Shown piece after piece: positions 31,483 through 32,481 of a stretch of 32,481 bases of DNA (the stretch's first letter is position 1; each line of letters starts with the position of its first letter). The notes beneath the pieces are model-generated. The model made no database searches. It saw only the letters and a list, made by a program, of their open reading frames with translations, and was not told where the DNA came from. Source of the stretch: Calditrichaceae bacterium (lineage in GTDB: Bacteria > Calditrichota > Calditrichia > Calditrichales > Calditrichaceae); NCBI GenBank assembly GCA_024762535.1, contig JANTHG010000010.1:1-32481 (forward strand), given 5' to 3'. Position numbers and translations under genes: made by a program.

Positions 31483-32214
31483 TTGGGAAAAACCGACTTA
31501 AAGTCACCTTTTGCCGAGCCGGGGATGAGGCTTTTAATACTTGGAGTATTTGCAATCGCCATGGCCGCTCTCGAAGCCATCGTTGTTGTTTATCTCAGGC
31601 AGTTATATTATCCCCGTGGTTTTGATTTTCCACTAACGCTGCTATCACCCTACATGGTTTCTCTGGAATGGCTACGGGAGGCAGCAACCATCGTTATGCT
31701 GGTAGCCATTGGGCTACTTGCCGGCAAAAATCCGCTTCAAAAACTGGCCGGTTTTTTATACACCTTTGCCATCTGGGATATCTTTTACTATCTGTGGCTA
31801 AAACTTCTTTTGGACTGGCCGCCTTCTCTTCTCACATGGGATGTGCTTTTTCTGATTCCCGTTCCCTGGATTGGGCCGGTTTTGGCTCCGGTCATCTGTT
31901 CATTAATAATGATTTTATTCGCCTTCCTTATCCTCTATGTTCAAAACAGCGGCCATTCGTTAAAAATAACCCTGTCCGAATGGGCTTTATTGATCACCGG
32001 CTGCTTAGTAATTTTATTTACGTTTATGCGCGACTATTCCGGCATTATTCTCCGTGAAATATCTCTGTCCGGAATAAGCGACGTAAGCCATAACCAACAT
32101 CTTTGGAATGCGCTTGCACAATATCGACCAGTTGATTTTAACTGGCTGCTTTTTGCCTTTGGAGCAAATTTCATTCTGCTGACGCTTGTGTTAATTTTCA
32201 AACGCACACGGTAA
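31483..32214 (+). CDS. Polytopic membrane protein of unknown function
   Basis: The protein has 243 residues from the TTG at 31483 (249 if the ATG at 31465 is used). About six hydrophobic segments are visible: LLILGVFAIAMAALEAIVVV near the start, then segments near 65-80, 88-105, 115-150 (broken by Pro), 163-180 and 215-235. WDIFYYLWLKLLLDWP and VPWIGPVLAPV suggest re-entrant or short loops. I do not recognise the family. It is followed 31 bp later by the WG-repeat gene on the same strand, so the two are probably co-transcribed. It starts 174 bp from the divergent recQ start; the gap holds no clear promoter that I would call. Confidence 0.75.
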   Translation: MGKTDLKSPFAEPGMRLLILGVFAIAMAALEAIVVVYLRQLYYPRGFDFPLTLLSPYMVSLEWLREAATIVMLVAIGLLAGKNPLQKLAGFLYTFAIWDIFYYLWLKLLLDWPPSLLTWDVLFLIPVPWIGPVLAPVICSLIMILFAFLILYVQNSGHSLKITLSEWALLITGCLVILFTFMRDYSGIILREISLSGISDVSHNQHLWNALAQYRPVDFNWLLFAFGANFILLTLVLIFKRTR

Positions 32215-32245
32215 TTTAAACATCTATTTATAATGGAGCTGAATC

Positions 32246-32481
32246 ATGCATCAAAGAAAACATCGTTATCCTTTGATATTATTTGTACTCATCCTTGTTT
32301 CAGTAACCTTCTGCAGCCGGCAGGTCCAAGACACGTATCTCATAAAAATTCATTCTGACGAAACAAGTGCTCCGGGTGCTTGCGGATACATCAACACAGC
32401 AGGCGATACCGTAATAGCATTGGGCACCTACCTGTTTTGTTACACAGATACCTTAAAAAATTTTGCCATTGTAATGAAAAA
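32246..32481 (+). CDS. WG-repeat protein with lipoprotein-like signal, partial (runs off window)
   Basis: The frame is open from the ATG at 32246 (GGAG 7 nt upstream) to the window end, giving 78 codons. A signal segment (LILFVLILVSVTFC) ends at Cys23; the residue before the Cys is Phe, unusual for a lipobox, so lipidation is uncertain. CGYINTAGDTVIALGTYLF followed by LKNFAIV matches the WG/KWG beta-repeat pattern (GYI-x-x-x-G-x-x-V-I, later an aliphatic FAIV). WG repeats form beta-rich, probably surface or periplasmic, binding domains of unknown ligand. More repeats would be expected beyond the window. Confidence 0.7.
   Translation, partial: MHQRKHRYPLILFVLILVSVTFCSRQVQDTYLIKIHSDETSAPGACGYINTAGDTVIALGTYLFCYTDTLKNFAIVMK

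Overview
The window is about 32.5 kb of bacterial chromosome with moderate G+C. It probably comes from a Gram-negative member of the FCB-like groups, most likely Calditrichota (Caldithrix-like), with Ignavibacteriota or Marinimicrobia as alternatives. The reasons are: a secreted metallopeptidase that ends in a type IX-style sorting domain with the QNYPNPFNP signature; a DUF5686 outer-membrane protein; large secreted proteins with Ig-like and carboxypeptidase-regulatory domains; and clear Shine-Dalgarno sites, which most Bacteroidota lack. The taxonomic call is inference. No tRNA, rRNA, CRISPR array, transposase, integrase or phage gene was seen.

Layout, left to right. Positions 1-7838 hold envelope and surface genes, mostly on the minus strand: a secreted caspase-like protein cut by the window edge, a DUF5686 protein, a small unknown plus-strand gene, a CgeB-like glycosyltransferase and an M23 endopeptidase. 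Positions 7948-12372 hold an ADP-forming acyl-CoA synthetase and a CheY-like receiver protein on the minus strand, then a plus-strand pair (self-processing P1/DmpA peptidase and a SpoIIM-like membrane protein) that ends at a perfect hairpin terminator. Positions 12437-25411 are a long minus-strand run. In transcription order this is an M16 lipoprotein peptidase, sfsA, a TrmJ-type tRNA methyltransferase, a DMT transporter, an aldehyde dehydrogenase, a GMC oxidoreductase and a type IX-sorted M36-like peptidase. Positions 25412-32481 hold a plus-strand membrane protein, a large minus-strand metalloprotease/TolB-propeller/surface-antigen fusion, a short RecQ helicase, and a plus-strand pair made of a membrane protein and a WG-repeat protein cut by the window edge.

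The most unusual structure is a family of three related intergenic repeats (A 19612-19855, B 21545-21869, C 29531-29839; C is inverted). They share a C/G-run core and degenerate terminal inverted repeats. B and C share 65 identical bases. Each has one end lying 5-23 bp from the stop codon of a minus-strand gene. They look like a non-autonomous MITE-like or REP-like composite element, and they account for three of the intergenic gaps over 300 bp. The remaining one (25412-25767) holds a perfect 12-bp hairpin.

Functionally the window is rich in extracytoplasmic proteolysis (caspase-like, M23, M36-like, M16 and a peptidase-MA-like fusion, plus the DmpA-type enzyme without an export signal). It also holds a likely alcohol-to-acid oxidation pair (GMC plus ALDH) and one substrate-level ATP-forming enzyme. 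Several genes have start sites inside the longest open frame; where a Shine-Dalgarno site decides the start, the corrected start is used. All family assignments were made by reading motifs, without a database search.
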